From assembly GCA_015493635.1 (NCBI GenBank), contig WGCU01000040.1, positions 1-40,125 of the forward strand: 40,125 bases of DNA. The letters run 5' to 3'. Source of the stretch: Spirochaetaceae bacterium. Its GTDB lineage: Bacteria > Spirochaetota > Spirochaetia > B11-G9. Made by a program: the position numbers and the translations under genes. Below the pieces are notes generated by a model. The model was not told where the DNA came from and made no database searches. It was given only the letters and a program-made list of their open reading frames with translations. Within the stretch, counting starts at the first letter, position 1, and each line of letters starts with the position of its first letter. Positions 15,858-24,349 of this stretch are shown piece after piece.

Positions 15858-16526
15858 ATGGTAGAAAGAATTGTTATAGAACCATTTAATGAAAACGCCT
15901 ACGTTTTCTCTGAATGGAAGAAAGAGTGTATCCTTATTGATCCCGGAGGGGAACCTGATAAAATAATTTCCCACATGGTTGGAAAGAATCTTAAACCCCG
16001 GGGAATTGTGTGTACCCACGGTCACCTTGATCATATCGGAGGGATTCTCCGGATAAAAGATTTTTATCTGGACAAAGGGATAATACTGAAAGTAGCAGTA
16101 CATACAGAGGACAGACCGTTCTTTGGCCCTGAAGCCAAAGAAATGCACAGACAAAGCATGAAAGGGATCCCGGAGTCTCTCCTGGACGAACTGAACATAC
16201 CCCTTCATTCAATTCCTGATGCTGATATTCTTCTTAAAGAGGGAGATTTTCTTTTTGACTCACAGCTGGTAGTTATCCATACGCCGGGACATACACCGGG
16301 GAGTATTTCCCTGTACTGTGAATCCCAGAACTTCCTTTTTTCAGGAGACACACTTTTTTTTGAAAATGTCGGGAGAACTGATTTGCCGGGAGGGAACAGG
16401 GAATCGCTCCTTGAAAGTATAAAAGAAAAACTCTTTACCCTTCCCGATGAAACAAGAGTTATGCCGGGGCACGGCCCGCTTACAACTATAGAACGGGAAA
16501 AAAAGAATAATCCTTTTGTAAGTTAG
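15858..16526 (+). CDS. Metallo-beta-lactamase-fold hydrolase (glyoxalase II-like)
   Basis: A 222-residue cytoplasmic hydrolase of the MBL superfamily, binding two metal ions. The metal-ligand motif THGHLDHIGG, the second ligand segment IHTPGHTPGSISLYC, the aspartate ligand in FSGDTLF, and the final histidine in MPGHGP are all visible, with the LFFENVGRTDLPGGN loop typical of the YcbL/glyoxalase-II-like group. It probably acts on a thioester such as S-lactoylglutathione or a related thiol adduct, but the substrate is not shown. No Shine-Dalgarno sequence is seen before the ATG, although a TTGTAA-N17-TACACT promoter could place the transcript start within ten bases of it. The stop overlaps the convergent next gene by 4 bp. 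Confidence 0.88.
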   Translation: MVERIVIEPFNENAYVFSEWKKECILIDPGGEPDKIISHMVGKNLKPRGIVCTHGHLDHIGGILRIKDFYLDKGIILKVAVHTEDRPFFGPEAKEMHRQSMKGIPESLLDELNIPLHSIPDADILLKEGDFLFDSQLVVIHTPGHTPGSISLYCESQNFLFSGDTLFFENVGRTDLPGGNRESLLESIKEKLFTLPDETRVMPGHGPLTTIEREKKNNPFVS

Positions 16527-16900
16527 ACAAGACCGTTAACGAGGAGTCCTTTAAGACTCATAGCCGGCGTATAGGGTTTACGGGAACCAAGAAGCGTTTT
16601 AAGCTGGTCAGAATAACGGGCAACAAGCGCATCAGCTTTTTCCGGCGGAAGGCTGGAAAGGACGGGTTTTCCGGAAAGCGGTAATTTTCCTTCTCCTGAA
16701 AGAATATCAATAAGGGTATCAAGAGCCCGCAGACGGGTAATTGAAAACCCTTCGGAAGTGTTGGTGAAGGGAAGCGGCATAAGAGTGATATGTTTTAATC
16801 CCGTGTATTGGGCAGCAGAAGCAGGGACAGCCATATTTATACGTCCTGATCCGCTGCTTGCCCGGACAATACTGTTAAGTGATATTCCTGCTGTTTCCAT
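16523..16900 (-). CDS. Hypothetical protein
   Basis: I do not recognise this 125-residue protein. It has no membrane segment. A Ser/Gly-rich beginning (LNSIVRASSGSGRINMAVPASAAQYTGLKHI) precedes a helix (TRLRALDTLIDILSG) and a segment with KPVLSSLPPEKADALVARYSDQLKTLLGS. It has a strong ribosome-binding site (GGAGAAGGAAG just before the ATG) and lies 42 bp downstream of the DksA-like gene, probably in the same transcript. Confidence 0.6.
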   Translation of the reverse strand: METAGISLNSIVRASSGSGRINMAVPASAAQYTGLKHITLMPLPFTNTSEGFSITRLRALDTLIDILSGEGKLPLSGKPVLSSLPPEKADALVARYSDQLKTLLGSRKPYTPAMSLKGLLVNGLV

Positions 16901-16942
16901 CTTCCTTCTCCACTAATAATTTCGGAAAAAGGAAAAAAAAGT

Positions 16943-17302
16943 TTAGGATTTTAATTTACGTTCATCACTGCTTTTGCAGTCAATGCACATAAGAGCATAG
17001 GGGATTGCTTCAAGACGTTCAGTGGGTATTTTTTTACCACAGCGCATACATACGCCGTATCTTCCGTTTTTTATCCGGGAAAGCGCAGATTCTATCAGTT
17101 TAAGCCGTTTTACATCGCTGGCATTGAGGGCCTGCAGCGTCTTCTTGTCAATATCACCGGCAGCAACATCAGCAAGATCTTTTGGAGCCATATCTTCCAC
17201 AATAGTTTCAAATTCCTTGTTCTCGGATATGAGAGCCCGTATAATATCCTCTTTCGATTTGAGCAGCAGATTTTTCATTCTTTCTTCAAATACTTTATCC
17301 AT
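16943..17302 (-). CDS. DksA/TraR family C4 zinc-finger protein
   Basis: A 119-residue protein with an N-terminal helical hairpin (about residues 1-75, ending ALSRIKNGRYG) and the C-terminal four-cysteine zinc finger CMRCGKK...ALMCIDC with about 17 residues between the pairs. DksA-type proteins insert their coiled-coil tip into the RNA polymerase secondary channel and adjust promoter choice, often with ppGpp. I cannot see the acidic DxxDxA tip of true DksA, so this may be a shorter DksA/YocK-type relative instead. An AGGGG site lies 5 nt before the ATG. It is divergent from infA. Confidence 0.85.
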   Translation of the reverse strand: MDKVFEERMKNLLLKSKEDIIRALISENKEFETIVEDMAPKDLADVAAGDIDKKTLQALNASDVKRLKLIESALSRIKNGRYGVCMRCGKKIPTERLEAIPYALMCIDCKSSDERKLKS

Positions 17303-17341
17303 ATAAACCCCTCATGATGCAGAAGTGAATGAATTTGTATT

Positions 17342-17371
17342 AATATACTAAAAAAGTCAACTCCTTGACAA
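17342..17371 (-). promoter_or_regulatory. Candidate promoter for the DksA-like gene
   Basis: On the minus strand TTGTCA (17366-17371), an 18-bp spacer and TATATT (17342-17347) give a good sigma-70-type match. Its -35 shares bases with the -35 of the infA promoter on the other strand. Confidence 0.5.
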
Positions 17372-17393
17372 TTTTTTTTGATTATTTTACTAT
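17365..17393 (+). promoter_or_regulatory. Promoter for infA
   Basis: A perfect TTGACA (17365-17370), a 17-bp spacer and TACTAT (17388-17393). The predicted transcript starts near 17400, giving a leader of about 23 nt containing GGAGG at 17414-17418 ahead of the GTG at 17423. Confidence 0.65.
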
Positions 17394-17422
17394 TGGTTCA
17401 AATTAAGGGCTCTGGAGGATCT

Positions 17423-17641
17423 GTGGCTAAAGAAGAAGCGATTGAGGTGGAAGGAATTGTTAAGGAATCCCTTCCCAATACAATGTTTAAAGTAGAAATA
17501 AAAAGCGGTCATCTTATTCTGGCACATCTTTCAGGTAAAATGCGCAAACATTACATACGTATCGTTCCCGGAGACAAAGTCCGTGTTGCCCTTTCCCCTT
17601 ACGATCTCACCCGGGGAAGAATAATTTACCGGGAGAGGTAA
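17423..17641 (+). CDS. infA: Translation initiation factor IF-1
   Basis: A 72-residue OB-fold protein, the normal IF-1 length, that binds the 30S A site during initiation. Family residues are clear: [41 protein letters not shown] and [14 protein letters not shown]. The start is GTG 17423 with GGAGG 4 nt upstream; a longer upstream reading would add fifteen residues not present in the family. It stands alone under its own promoter, separated by 5 bp from the convergent smr gene. Confidence 0.96.
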   Translation: MAKEEAIEVEGIVKESLPNTMFKVEIKSGHLILAHLSGKMRKHYIRIVPGDKVRVALSPYDLTRGRIIYRER

Positions 17642-17646
17642 TCCCG

Positions 17647-18027
17647 TTAATCCTGTTTCCTTATAAGAACCCACGTTGCTCCTGATCCGCCATGATGCTT
17701 ATCTGCCTTTCCGGTCTTCCCGGCTTTTCTGCATGAATCAAGGTATTCTTTCAGCCAGGTTCCGAGCACAGGGCCATCCTTTGAATGATTACCCTTTCCA
17801 TGAATAACAAGAACTTTCCGGAATCCTTCACGGGATGCTTCATTAAAAAAGAGATCAAGCGCAGCACGGGCTTCGGGAACAGTCATCCCATGAAGATCAA
17901 TAACATCGTCAATATTCATTCTCTCCGGATCAGGCGGCTGCTTACTGCTGTTTCTGTTACCGCTATCTTTATCCTGAAAGTTTTTCCAGGCATAATCAGA
18001 ATCAAGTATCTTCCCAAAATCCATCAT
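17647..18027 (-). CDS. Smr domain protein
   Basis: A 126-residue protein with a short N-terminal tail and one Smr domain. The DLHGMTVPEARAALDLFF, LVIHGKGNHSKDGPVL and HHGGSGATWVLIRK motifs correspond to the conserved DLHG, HGKG and C-terminal GGxGxTxV elements. Stand-alone Smr proteins are nucleic-acid-binding or nicking proteins, some linked to ribosome rescue; the target here is not shown. Its ATG overlaps the BatD stop (ATGA), making it the last gene of the Bat operon, an association that may simply be transcriptional. Confidence 0.88.
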   Translation of the reverse strand: MMDFGKILDSDYAWKNFQDKDSGNRNSSKQPPDPERMNIDDVIDLHGMTVPEARAALDLFFNEASREGFRKVLVIHGKGNHSKDGPVLGTWLKEYLDSCRKAGKTGKADKHHGGSGATWVLIRKQD

Positions 18028-20045
18028 TCAATACCTGTCAAAACTTTATATGGATCACTTTTACCGCCAAAAATGAAAAGATTATCCCTTTTAACCCAGC
18101 CTTTTACCCCGATGCCATTTTCAATAAAAATATACCCACCCGATGAGTTGACGACACTGACCGTTTCGCCTTCCTTCAAGGTAAATCCTGTTGCGGAACT
18201 GTCCCGCGGTATTTTTTTTACCTCTACCGTTCCATATCTGGCGATACCGTACTGACAGTGCCATTGATACGCAGAGTGGATCAATCCCCCCAGAGTAATG
18301 ACACTCAAACCAAATAAAAGAACCATACCAATAAAGTATATATTTTTTTTTCTTATAAAATAAAATACACCGATGAAGGCTCCGGCATTAAGAAGAATGG
18401 ACAGGATAAACAAATAGGTATCAGGGTATATACTGACGGGAATAGAAACAGGATATTTTACTCCTGCTGCTTTTTCAATAATATGGAGGAGGGATGCATA
18501 TTTCTTTTTTAACGGACTGTAACGGACAGCAATCTGTGCGGCATACACAGACTTCCCTGTCATACCCATCTTGTAGTAGTTTAATGCAAGATCATAATAG
18601 AGAGAGGAACTTCCGGGATATTCTTTCAACGCATCCAGATACATTCCTGAAGCCTGTAGATATGCACCCTTTTCATAGAAAGATATTCCGTCTTTCACTG
18701 TCGAAGCGCTCAGTCTGCTTCCTGCCAATGAAATCAGAACAAGCAAAATAAGTGTTGCTTTTTTCTTCCCGGCAAAAAAGAAAACAAGAAAAACGAGGGG
18801 CCCGGGGAGCAGCCAGAGGTAATTTGCAGCATCAAGATATCTCCCTGCTTTCACATGAGAGGAAGACCCTGCTACCGTTTCAGGAGAAAACGATGAGAGA
18901 GGGTCACTGGATTCCCCTGAATTCGAAGCACTGCCTGATACCCGGACGGATACTGTCCTCCCAGGGATTGACTCTACACGGCCGGTACCAGAATTCATAA
19001 AGGGGAAAGGAGGAACCTCAATAACCTTTTCTCCTTCTGAAGAAGCTGTGTAGGTAAACACTTTTCCCCGTTTTCCGATATACCCCTCAAGACTTCCTGA
19101 ATAATGCTGCGTATCTTTTTCTCCAATTAATGTCAGTCCCTTTACGTTAAGCCGGGGTATTTCGAGATAATTAAGATTCCCTGTTCCTTCGACCTCTACT
19201 GAGACAGTAACTGTTCCGTTTACTTCAAGGGTGTCCGGATGAACCGTAAACTCACGTTTAAAATCCCCTATGGCACCGGTGGAACGAATACTTTCAGGAG
19301 GAGCGTTGATGGTAAGATACAGAGGATGTGAAAAAGATGTTATTCCGTTTCCCGAAATCCTTATCTTCGGTATTTTTACTTTACCCGGACGGGAGGGAGT
19401 ATAAAGATATCCAGCAACGGGAATAGTATAAAGCTTCTTTGGACCTATCTGTACATCGGTAATCGGGCCGGGGTCATCTACACGGGTAAACAAGCCGTTC
19501 GATGGTAGAGGAACCCCCACCTTGTCAAAGATCATAATATCAGGCAAATTTTCCACAACAGCTACAAGCGGAACAGCCTGCCCTGTGTAAAAAGTTTTTC
19601 CTTTCAGTACCCAGGAACTATCAAAAGGAATGTAGATCTTCTTATTCTTGTAGATTCCGACACTGACAATTTTCGGAACAGTCACAAAAGCACCTCTGGG
19701 TGTTTTTATTTTAAAAGAACCGAGAATATATCTTCCTGTCTTTAACGCTGCAAAGGTGTAGGTAATCTTTGTTTTCTTTTTTGATTTTCCCGTCTCCGAG
19801 GCCAGATAATAACTCCGCACATACGGCCCCCTGACAAGCTTGAGAGCTATAGGGAAATCAGGAGCAGTTATACCAACCGAAGAGGGGTTATCGTAGTCCA
19901 GATAGATAATATAGGTAAACTGATACCCTTTTCTGACAGGATCAGGATGTAATTCTTCTATAAGATCCTCCGAATACCCTGACAAAGGAGCGGCAGCAAG
20001 AGAAAATAAAACCAATAAAACCATCAGTATGTTTCTACCAGTCAT
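18024..20045 (-). CDS. batD: BatD-like protein fused to TPR and SH3-like regions
   Basis: A 673-residue exported and membrane-bound protein with signal peptide (MTGRNILMVLLVLFSLAAAPLSG). Residues about 25-395 are the BatD-type beta-sandwich region (TVTVSVEVEGTGNLNYLEIP is typical). A membrane helix (about 415-432) is followed by a further hydrophobic stretch, two TPR-like units (about 450-515, GISFYEKGAYLQASGMYLDAL), two more membrane helices (about 545-595) and an SH3-like C-terminus (FTLKEGETVSVV...KGWVKRDNLFIF). The TPR-plus-SH3 portion resembles BatE, so this looks like a BatD-BatE fusion. Bat proteins form an envelope complex linked to stress tolerance in Bacteroides and spirochaetes. 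It overlaps batC and smr. Confidence 0.85.
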   Translation of the reverse strand: MTGRNILMVLLVLFSLAAAPLSGYSEDLIEELHPDPVRKGYQFTYIIYLDYDNPSSVGITAPDFPIALKLVRGPYVRSYYLASETGKSKKKTKITYTFAALKTGRYILGSFKIKTPRGAFVTVPKIVSVGIYKNKKIYIPFDSSWVLKGKTFYTGQAVPLVAVVENLPDIMIFDKVGVPLPSNGLFTRVDDPGPITDVQIGPKKLYTIPVAGYLYTPSRPGKVKIPKIRISGNGITSFSHPLYLTINAPPESIRSTGAIGDFKREFTVHPDTLEVNGTVTVSVEVEGTGNLNYLEIPRLNVKGLTLIGEKDTQHYSGSLEGYIGKRGKVFTYTASSEGEKVIEVPPFPFMNSGTGRVESIPGRTVSVRVSGSASNSGESSDPLSSFSPETVAGSSSHVKAGRYLDAANYLWLLPGPLVFLVFFFAGKKKATLILLVLISLAGSRLSASTVKDGISFYEKGAYLQASGMYLDALKEYPGSSSLYYDLALNYYKMGMTGKSVYAAQIAVRYSPLKKKYASLLHIIEKAAGVKYPVSIPVSIYPDTYLFILSILLNAGAFIGVFYFIRKKNIYFIGMVLLFGLSVITLGGLIHSAYQWHCQYGIARYGTVEVKKIPRDSSATGFTLKEGETVSVVNSSGGYIFIENGIGVKGWVKRDNLFIFGGKSDPYKVLTGIE

Positions 20046-20634
20046 TTACTTTCCCCCCGGGAGTATCCCCCCCTCCTTTTTCCGGCGCAAGTGAATTCTC
20101 CTCAAACCGTTTTACAAAATCAAGAACCCGCATGGCATCATCTTTCTTATTGCTCTTTGCTGATATTTGTACCGGTCCCGTTTTCGTTGATCCGCTTTTC
20201 CTTACACTCATTTTCAGGAGACAGTATTCAAGATCAATTTTAGTGCTGATATCAGAAGCATCAATCTTCAGGGCATCTTTAAAAGAAACGTACGCGTCTT
20301 CGTATCTGCTCATTTCAAAAAGGAGAACACCTCTATTGAAGTATGAAGCAAATTTTACGTCTCTGTTCGATGATTTTACCGAAACATTCCATTTATCAAG
20401 AGCGGAGGAAGTCTCCCCCAACGCGTAATACACGTTTCCTAGATTGTACGAGATATAATCGGTGAATCTTCCCGAAGCAGCCGCGTTTAGGTACATGAGA
20501 TTTGCATCCTGATAATCTCCCCGTGTATAGGCATAGTTCCCTGAAAAAACCTTCACATACATCCCCGGATTCCTGCAGGAAACAGAAATAAGGCTAAAAC
20601 CTGCCAGTAACAGGGCTAAAAAACGCTTTTCCAT
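20035..20634 (-). CDS. batC: BatC-like TPR lipoprotein
   Basis: A 199-residue lipoprotein: the signal ends at a lipobox (LISVSC, Cys at about 20). Several TPR units follow (YAYTRGDYQDANLMYLNAAA, ISYNLGNVYYALGETSSALDKW, SYFNRGVLLFEMSRYEDAYVSFKDALKID), then a basic, low-complexity tail (KSGSTKTGPVQISAKSNKKDD). BatC proteins are TPR partners of BatA and BatB. AAGGAT lies 6 nt before the ATG. It overlaps batB at its start and batD at its end. Confidence 0.82.
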   Translation of the reverse strand: MEKRFLALLLAGFSLISVSCRNPGMYVKVFSGNYAYTRGDYQDANLMYLNAAASGRFTDYISYNLGNVYYALGETSSALDKWNVSVKSSNRDVKFASYFNRGVLLFEMSRYEDAYVSFKDALKIDASDISTKIDLEYCLLKMSVRKSGSTKTGPVQISAKSNKKDDAMRVLDFVKRFEENSLAPEKGGGDTPGGKVNDW

Positions 20635-21575
20635 GGAATTATCCTTATTAAAATATAGAGGAATAAAAAAACAAGCGCAAACGAAAGGGGAAGGAGGTAC
20701 GAATCATTCCGGACGACTTCAACCCGGGAAGGAGAAATTTCAGATCTAAGGACTTTCATTACTCCTGAAAAGGCAGAAGGATCTGCCAGATTAAAGTAAT
20801 GACCTCCTGTTTCAACTGCAAAGTACTTTAGCACCGTTTCATCCAGTTTTGAAATAACAGGCTTTCCCTCTTTATCACGTATGGGCAATTCTTTCCCTTC
20901 AATGGTTCCGGCACCTATGACAATGGTATCAATTTCCTTCTCTTTCAGCAGTTTAACTGTTTCATTAAGTTTTCCGGATAAAGCCCCGCCGTCAGTAAAC
21001 AGAAGAATAAACCGTCTTCTATCATCTCCTGCGGGGAAAGAAACTGCTGCTGTTTTTACCCCTTCTTCTATATTTGTACCCTTTGAAGTCAAAATAGCAG
21101 GCGAAAGAGAGGCAATTCTATTTAAAACAGCTTCACTATCCTCGGTTACCGGGGCTATCCTAACACCTCGGCCCTTAAATACAACAATTCCATAACGCTC
21201 GGCAGGCAGTTCTCCCATTATACTCTTGGCAAAAAGTAAAGATCTTTTTAACCGACCTGGAGGGATATCATCACTGAGCATACTTCGTGAAATGTCAAAG
21301 GTAAAGACAATATCACCTTTGGGGGGGAGATCTGTAATTTTTCTGCTTTTACTGACAAACCCGGCAAGAGCAAAAACAGTTAAAAGCATAAATAAAATAA
21401 AAACAAGAGAGGAAAAAAACCATCTCAGCAGATACACGTCATGCAGCTGCTGTTTTCCCCACTTGCCTTCTGTCTGGAAAAGGTCATGTTTTCCTGTACG
21501 GAAGTTCTTAAAAAAGAGATAGGAAACAGGGATAATAAGGAGCAGAAACCATAAATTATCAGGATAGTAGATCAC
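20616..21575 (-). CDS. batB: BatB-like von Willebrand A domain membrane protein
   Basis: A membrane protein with two N-terminal helices, a VWA domain with a complete MIDAS start (DISRS near residue 94 of the short form, then TSKG and TDGG), and a C-terminal helix (LPLSFALVFLFLYILIRIIP). BatB pairs with BatA and is thought to be the target of the MoxR ATPase. The start is taken as GTG 21575 because GGGAGG lies 7 nt upstream and because it shares the G of the batA stop (TAGTG), giving 319 residues; an ATG at 21599 would add eight residues and lies within batA. Confidence 0.86.
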   Translation of the reverse strand: MIYYPDNLWFLLLIIPVSYLFFKNFRTGKHDLFQTEGKWGKQQLHDVYLLRWFFSSLVFILFMLLTVFALAGFVSKSRKITDLPPKGDIVFTFDISRSMLSDDIPPGRLKRSLLFAKSIMGELPAERYGIVVFKGRGVRIAPVTEDSEAVLNRIASLSPAILTSKGTNIEEGVKTAAVSFPAGDDRRRFILLFTDGGALSGKLNETVKLLKEKEIDTIVIGAGTIEGKELPIRDKEGKPVISKLDETVLKYFAVETGGHYFNLADPSAFSGVMKVLRSEISPSRVEVVRNDSYLLPLSFALVFLFLYILIRIIPWKSVF

Positions 21576-22576
21576 TATACTACCTCCCGAAGGAGCCATT
21601 TACGAATAAAAAAATTGTACAGAACAAGAAGAAATCCAATGAGGATAATCTCCCGGTGAACCGGCTTTGTTTCAATCTTCACCCGGGACCGCATCTCTAT
21701 TCTCTCAAGAGAATCTATAGAAGAAATAACGTTTTTCAATGCTCCCGGAGTAGCCGCAGAGAAGAAATTCCCCTTTGTCGATTCCGCAATCTTTTTTAAA
21801 AGTGCAGCATCATAGACTCCCTCATACATTCCCTTGAAGGTTTTTCCGGTACGGGGATCGGTATACTCAAGAGGAACTTCTCCGTTTGTTCCAAGACCAA
21901 TGGTAAATATTTTTACCCCCAGGGAAGCGGCAATCTCCGCGGCAGTCTCCGGCGTTATTTCTCCGGCATTATTTTCTCCGTCAGTAAGAAGAATAATAAT
22001 TTTCTCTTTTGCAGTACTGTTTTTTAAATGAAGACAGGCAATAGCAATACCCATGCCTATGGCAGTACCGTTACCCAGCTCCATTACTTTTAAAGAATGA
22101 AGCTGCTGTAGAAAAAAAGAGTAATCCAGGGTGGGAGGAACTTCCAGTACCGCATCCTTTCCAAATCCCACAAGCCCCACCGGGTCATGATCCCTGCCCT
22201 TTACAAAAGATTCTATAACCTTGACAGCCGCTTCAAACCGGTTGTCCGGAGAGAAATCCCTGGCAGCCATACTCGGAGATTCATCAAGAACAAACATGAT
22301 ATCGATACCCCTCGTAAGGTAAATCTTCTTTCTTTTTACCAGCTCAGGACCGGAAAGCGCAAGAATAAAGAGCGTCACCCCAACCCAGAAAGCCAGTGTT
22401 CCGGTAACTAACAAGATGCGCGTAAGACCAAAACCCGGTCTGAATATTTCCTTCTGCCAGATGGTAAAAGAAAAGGGGAATCTCCCTCCCCGGCCCGGCC
22501 AGAAATGACGCAGATAGATAAGGGGAGGAACAAACGAAAGGAGGAGAAGGAGCCCTGGATGAATAAAGGTGATCAT
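21575..22576 (-). CDS. batA: BatA-like von Willebrand A domain membrane protein
   Basis: A 333-residue membrane protein. Two N-terminal helices (about 5-22 and 53-75) precede a VWA domain with the MIDAS motif DESPS (98-102), GTAIGMGI and LLTDGENN, and a C-terminal helix sits at 306-323 before basic FIRKWLLREVV. The MIDAS site binds a metal and a ligand. BatA and BatB resemble each other and are thought to act in the periplasm as a complex. ATG overlaps the TGA of the preceding gene (ATGA). Confidence 0.88.
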   Translation of the reverse strand: MITFIHPGLLLLLSFVPPLIYLRHFWPGRGGRFPFSFTIWQKEIFRPGFGLTRILLVTGTLAFWVGVTLFILALSGPELVKRKKIYLTRGIDIMFVLDESPSMAARDFSPDNRFEAAVKVIESFVKGRDHDPVGLVGFGKDAVLEVPPTLDYSFFLQQLHSLKVMELGNGTAIGMGIAIACLHLKNSTAKEKIIILLTDGENNAGEITPETAAEIAASLGVKIFTIGLGTNGEVPLEYTDPRTGKTFKGMYEGVYDAALLKKIAESTKGNFFSAATPGALKNVISSIDSLERIEMRSRVKIETKPVHREIILIGFLLVLYNFFIRKWLLREVV

Positions 22577-23475
22577 TGTACGCTCTTCCCCCCGGTTGAT
22601 TCCTCAATACTCTTTTCTATTGACAGAACTGATTCTTTTACAATGCCCAGATCGTGCTCTTTTCTCCTGCTGCTGACCGTGACACCTCCAAATTTTATGG
22701 AATCTGAAAATATAACCATTGCTGCAGCGGAACGTACCATTGTTTTATCTTTTATAACTTTACCAAGATTCCTGCCGAAATCAGTTGAGGTAGTTGTCAT
22801 AAAATCGATACCTGTACGCTGGGACAGATACTTTCTGTATGCATCAGAAAGCTTAAAATAGAACTGCCTGCTGCTTATCCGGTCCCTCTCCTCCTGCAGC
22901 ACTTTCAGTACTTTGAGCAGCTGTTTTTTCGGTCTTCTCCCCCGCCGTGATGCAGCCGCACGGTGAATCTTCTTTTTTAACGTTCCGGCAAAACCGAGAA
23001 TAAATACCGGCCCGACAAATAAAAAGGCAATAATAATACCAAGAAGAAGCTTTGTTCCTGGAATCAGCAGGGGTTTTTTGATACCTTTAAACACTATCGT
23101 ACCATCTTCCAGAACAGACGCGGTATGTATTTTAACCGAATCGAGGAGTGTATCTCCCAGTTTCAATGGAGGGAGGGTCCGGGTTCCCGGAGCATAGGGA
23201 GTAAAAGCAATACGCAGAGAAACAGTTCCTTTTCCTTTCTTCAGCGTAACAGCATCATACGTCAGCCATTCGGATAGGGGAAGCTCTTCAGGCAGCTTGA
23301 TAAGCTTACCTTTTTCAGGCTGAAGCGTAACCCGGAGTTCAACTTTATCCCCCACATAGAATACTTTAGGAAGGAAGACTACATCTTTTACCTTTAACCC
23401 CGTATCAGAAAAAACAAAGCCGCTCCTTATCAGGAAAAAAGCAGTAAGCATGAGAAATAAAGTGATTTTTCTCAA
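22573..23475 (-). CDS. Bat operon accessory membrane protein (BatD/DUF4381-like)
   Basis: A 300-residue protein: signal peptide (MRKITLFLMLTAFFLIRSGFVFS), a periplasmic beta-sandwich (about 25-130, KVFYVGDKVELRVTLQPEKG), one membrane helix (about 140-165) and a cytoplasmic, very basic helical part (KKKIHRAAASRRGRRPKKQ...QFYFKLSDAYRKYLSQRTGID). This layout is typical of the uncharacterised protein encoded between DUF58 and BatA in Bat clusters. The start is TTG 23475, overlapping the DUF58 stop (TTGA) with GGAGGAAG upstream. Confidence 0.72.
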   Translation of the reverse strand: MRKITLFLMLTAFFLIRSGFVFSDTGLKVKDVVFLPKVFYVGDKVELRVTLQPEKGKLIKLPEELPLSEWLTYDAVTLKKGKGTVSLRIAFTPYAPGTRTLPPLKLGDTLLDSVKIHTASVLEDGTIVFKGIKKPLLIPGTKLLLGIIIAFLFVGPVFILGFAGTLKKKIHRAAASRRGRRPKKQLLKVLKVLQEERDRISSRQFYFKLSDAYRKYLSQRTGIDFMTTTSTDFGRNLGKVIKDKTMVRSAAAMVIFSDSIKFGGVTVSSRRKEHDLGIVKESVLSIEKSIEESTGGKSVQ

Positions 23476-24344
23476 TGTTTCTTCCTCCGGGAAAAGAAGG
23501 AAAGGAGTCGTAATACGGGATCATCACTGGTACTTATCTCAAGGGTAGGAATACCTCTTCTCAGACATTCTCTTCTCCAGAAGATGTCATTTGTTTCCCA
23601 GAATTCACGGTAGTCGGTACGGAACTTCCGGGAGTGACCCACTCCGTAAATTGTTGCCCCTGTTTCCGGATCCACCAGCTCAATGAGACCTGAAAAAGGA
23701 AACTCAAGATCCGAAGGGTCAGTTATTTTAAGTGCGATAAGATCATGTTTTTTCCCCAGCATGGACAGCTCTTTCCAGCATGGGGGCGTACGGAAGTCAG
23801 ACAGTATAATACAGATTCCTCTCCTGTTTAACGACTCATAGACAGTACGGATGGCTTTTTTAAGATCAGAACCTTTTCCCTTGGCTTTCAGATTCATTCC
23901 GTCTTCTATTAATCGAAAAACCTGCTTTTTCCCTTTCATGGGAGGAACCCATTTTTCAATCCTGTCAGAAAAAAAAACAGCACCCACTTTATCATTGTTA
24001 TGTACAGCTGAAAATGCCAGAAGCGAAGAAAGTATCGCGGCTGTGTCCTGTTTTCTGAATTTACCCGATCCTGCCCTGAGAGAGGCGGAAATATCCACAA
24101 TAAGAAAGAGAACAATCTCCCTCTCTTCCCTGAACGTTTTTGTGTAGGGAGCTCCGAGCCGGGACGTAACATTCCAATCTATAAACCGGGCATCATCACC
24201 CTCGGCATATTCCCGTACTTCATCAAACTCCAGTCCCGGACCTTTAAATACCGAGCGGTAATTTCCCGAGAGAAATCCGTCAACCAGTCTGGAAGAAACG
24301 AGCGGCAGATTCCGTATTTTTGCAAAAAGTTCAAGATTATTCAT
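23472..24344 (-). CDS. DUF58 domain protein of the Bat cluster
   Basis: A 290-residue soluble protein with the DUF58 signature (GPGLEFDEVREYAEGDDARFIDWNVTSR, about residues 35-62) followed by a VWA-like fold (VLFLIVDISASL, then ILSDFR). DUF58 proteins are almost always encoded beside MoxR and are presumed to be its cytoplasmic partner or substrate. It lies 5 bp after moxR, and its end overlaps the next gene. Confidence 0.9.
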   Translation of the reverse strand: MNNLELFAKIRNLPLVSSRLVDGFLSGNYRSVFKGPGLEFDEVREYAEGDDARFIDWNVTSRLGAPYTKTFREEREIVLFLIVDISASLRAGSGKFRKQDTAAILSSLLAFSAVHNNDKVGAVFFSDRIEKWVPPMKGKKQVFRLIEDGMNLKAKGKGSDLKKAIRTVYESLNRRGICIILSDFRTPPCWKELSMLGKKHDLIALKITDPSDLEFPFSGLIELVDPETGATIYGVGHSRKFRTDYREFWETNDIFWRRECLRRGIPTLEISTSDDPVLRLLSFFSRRKKH

Positions 24345-24349
24345 ACAAC

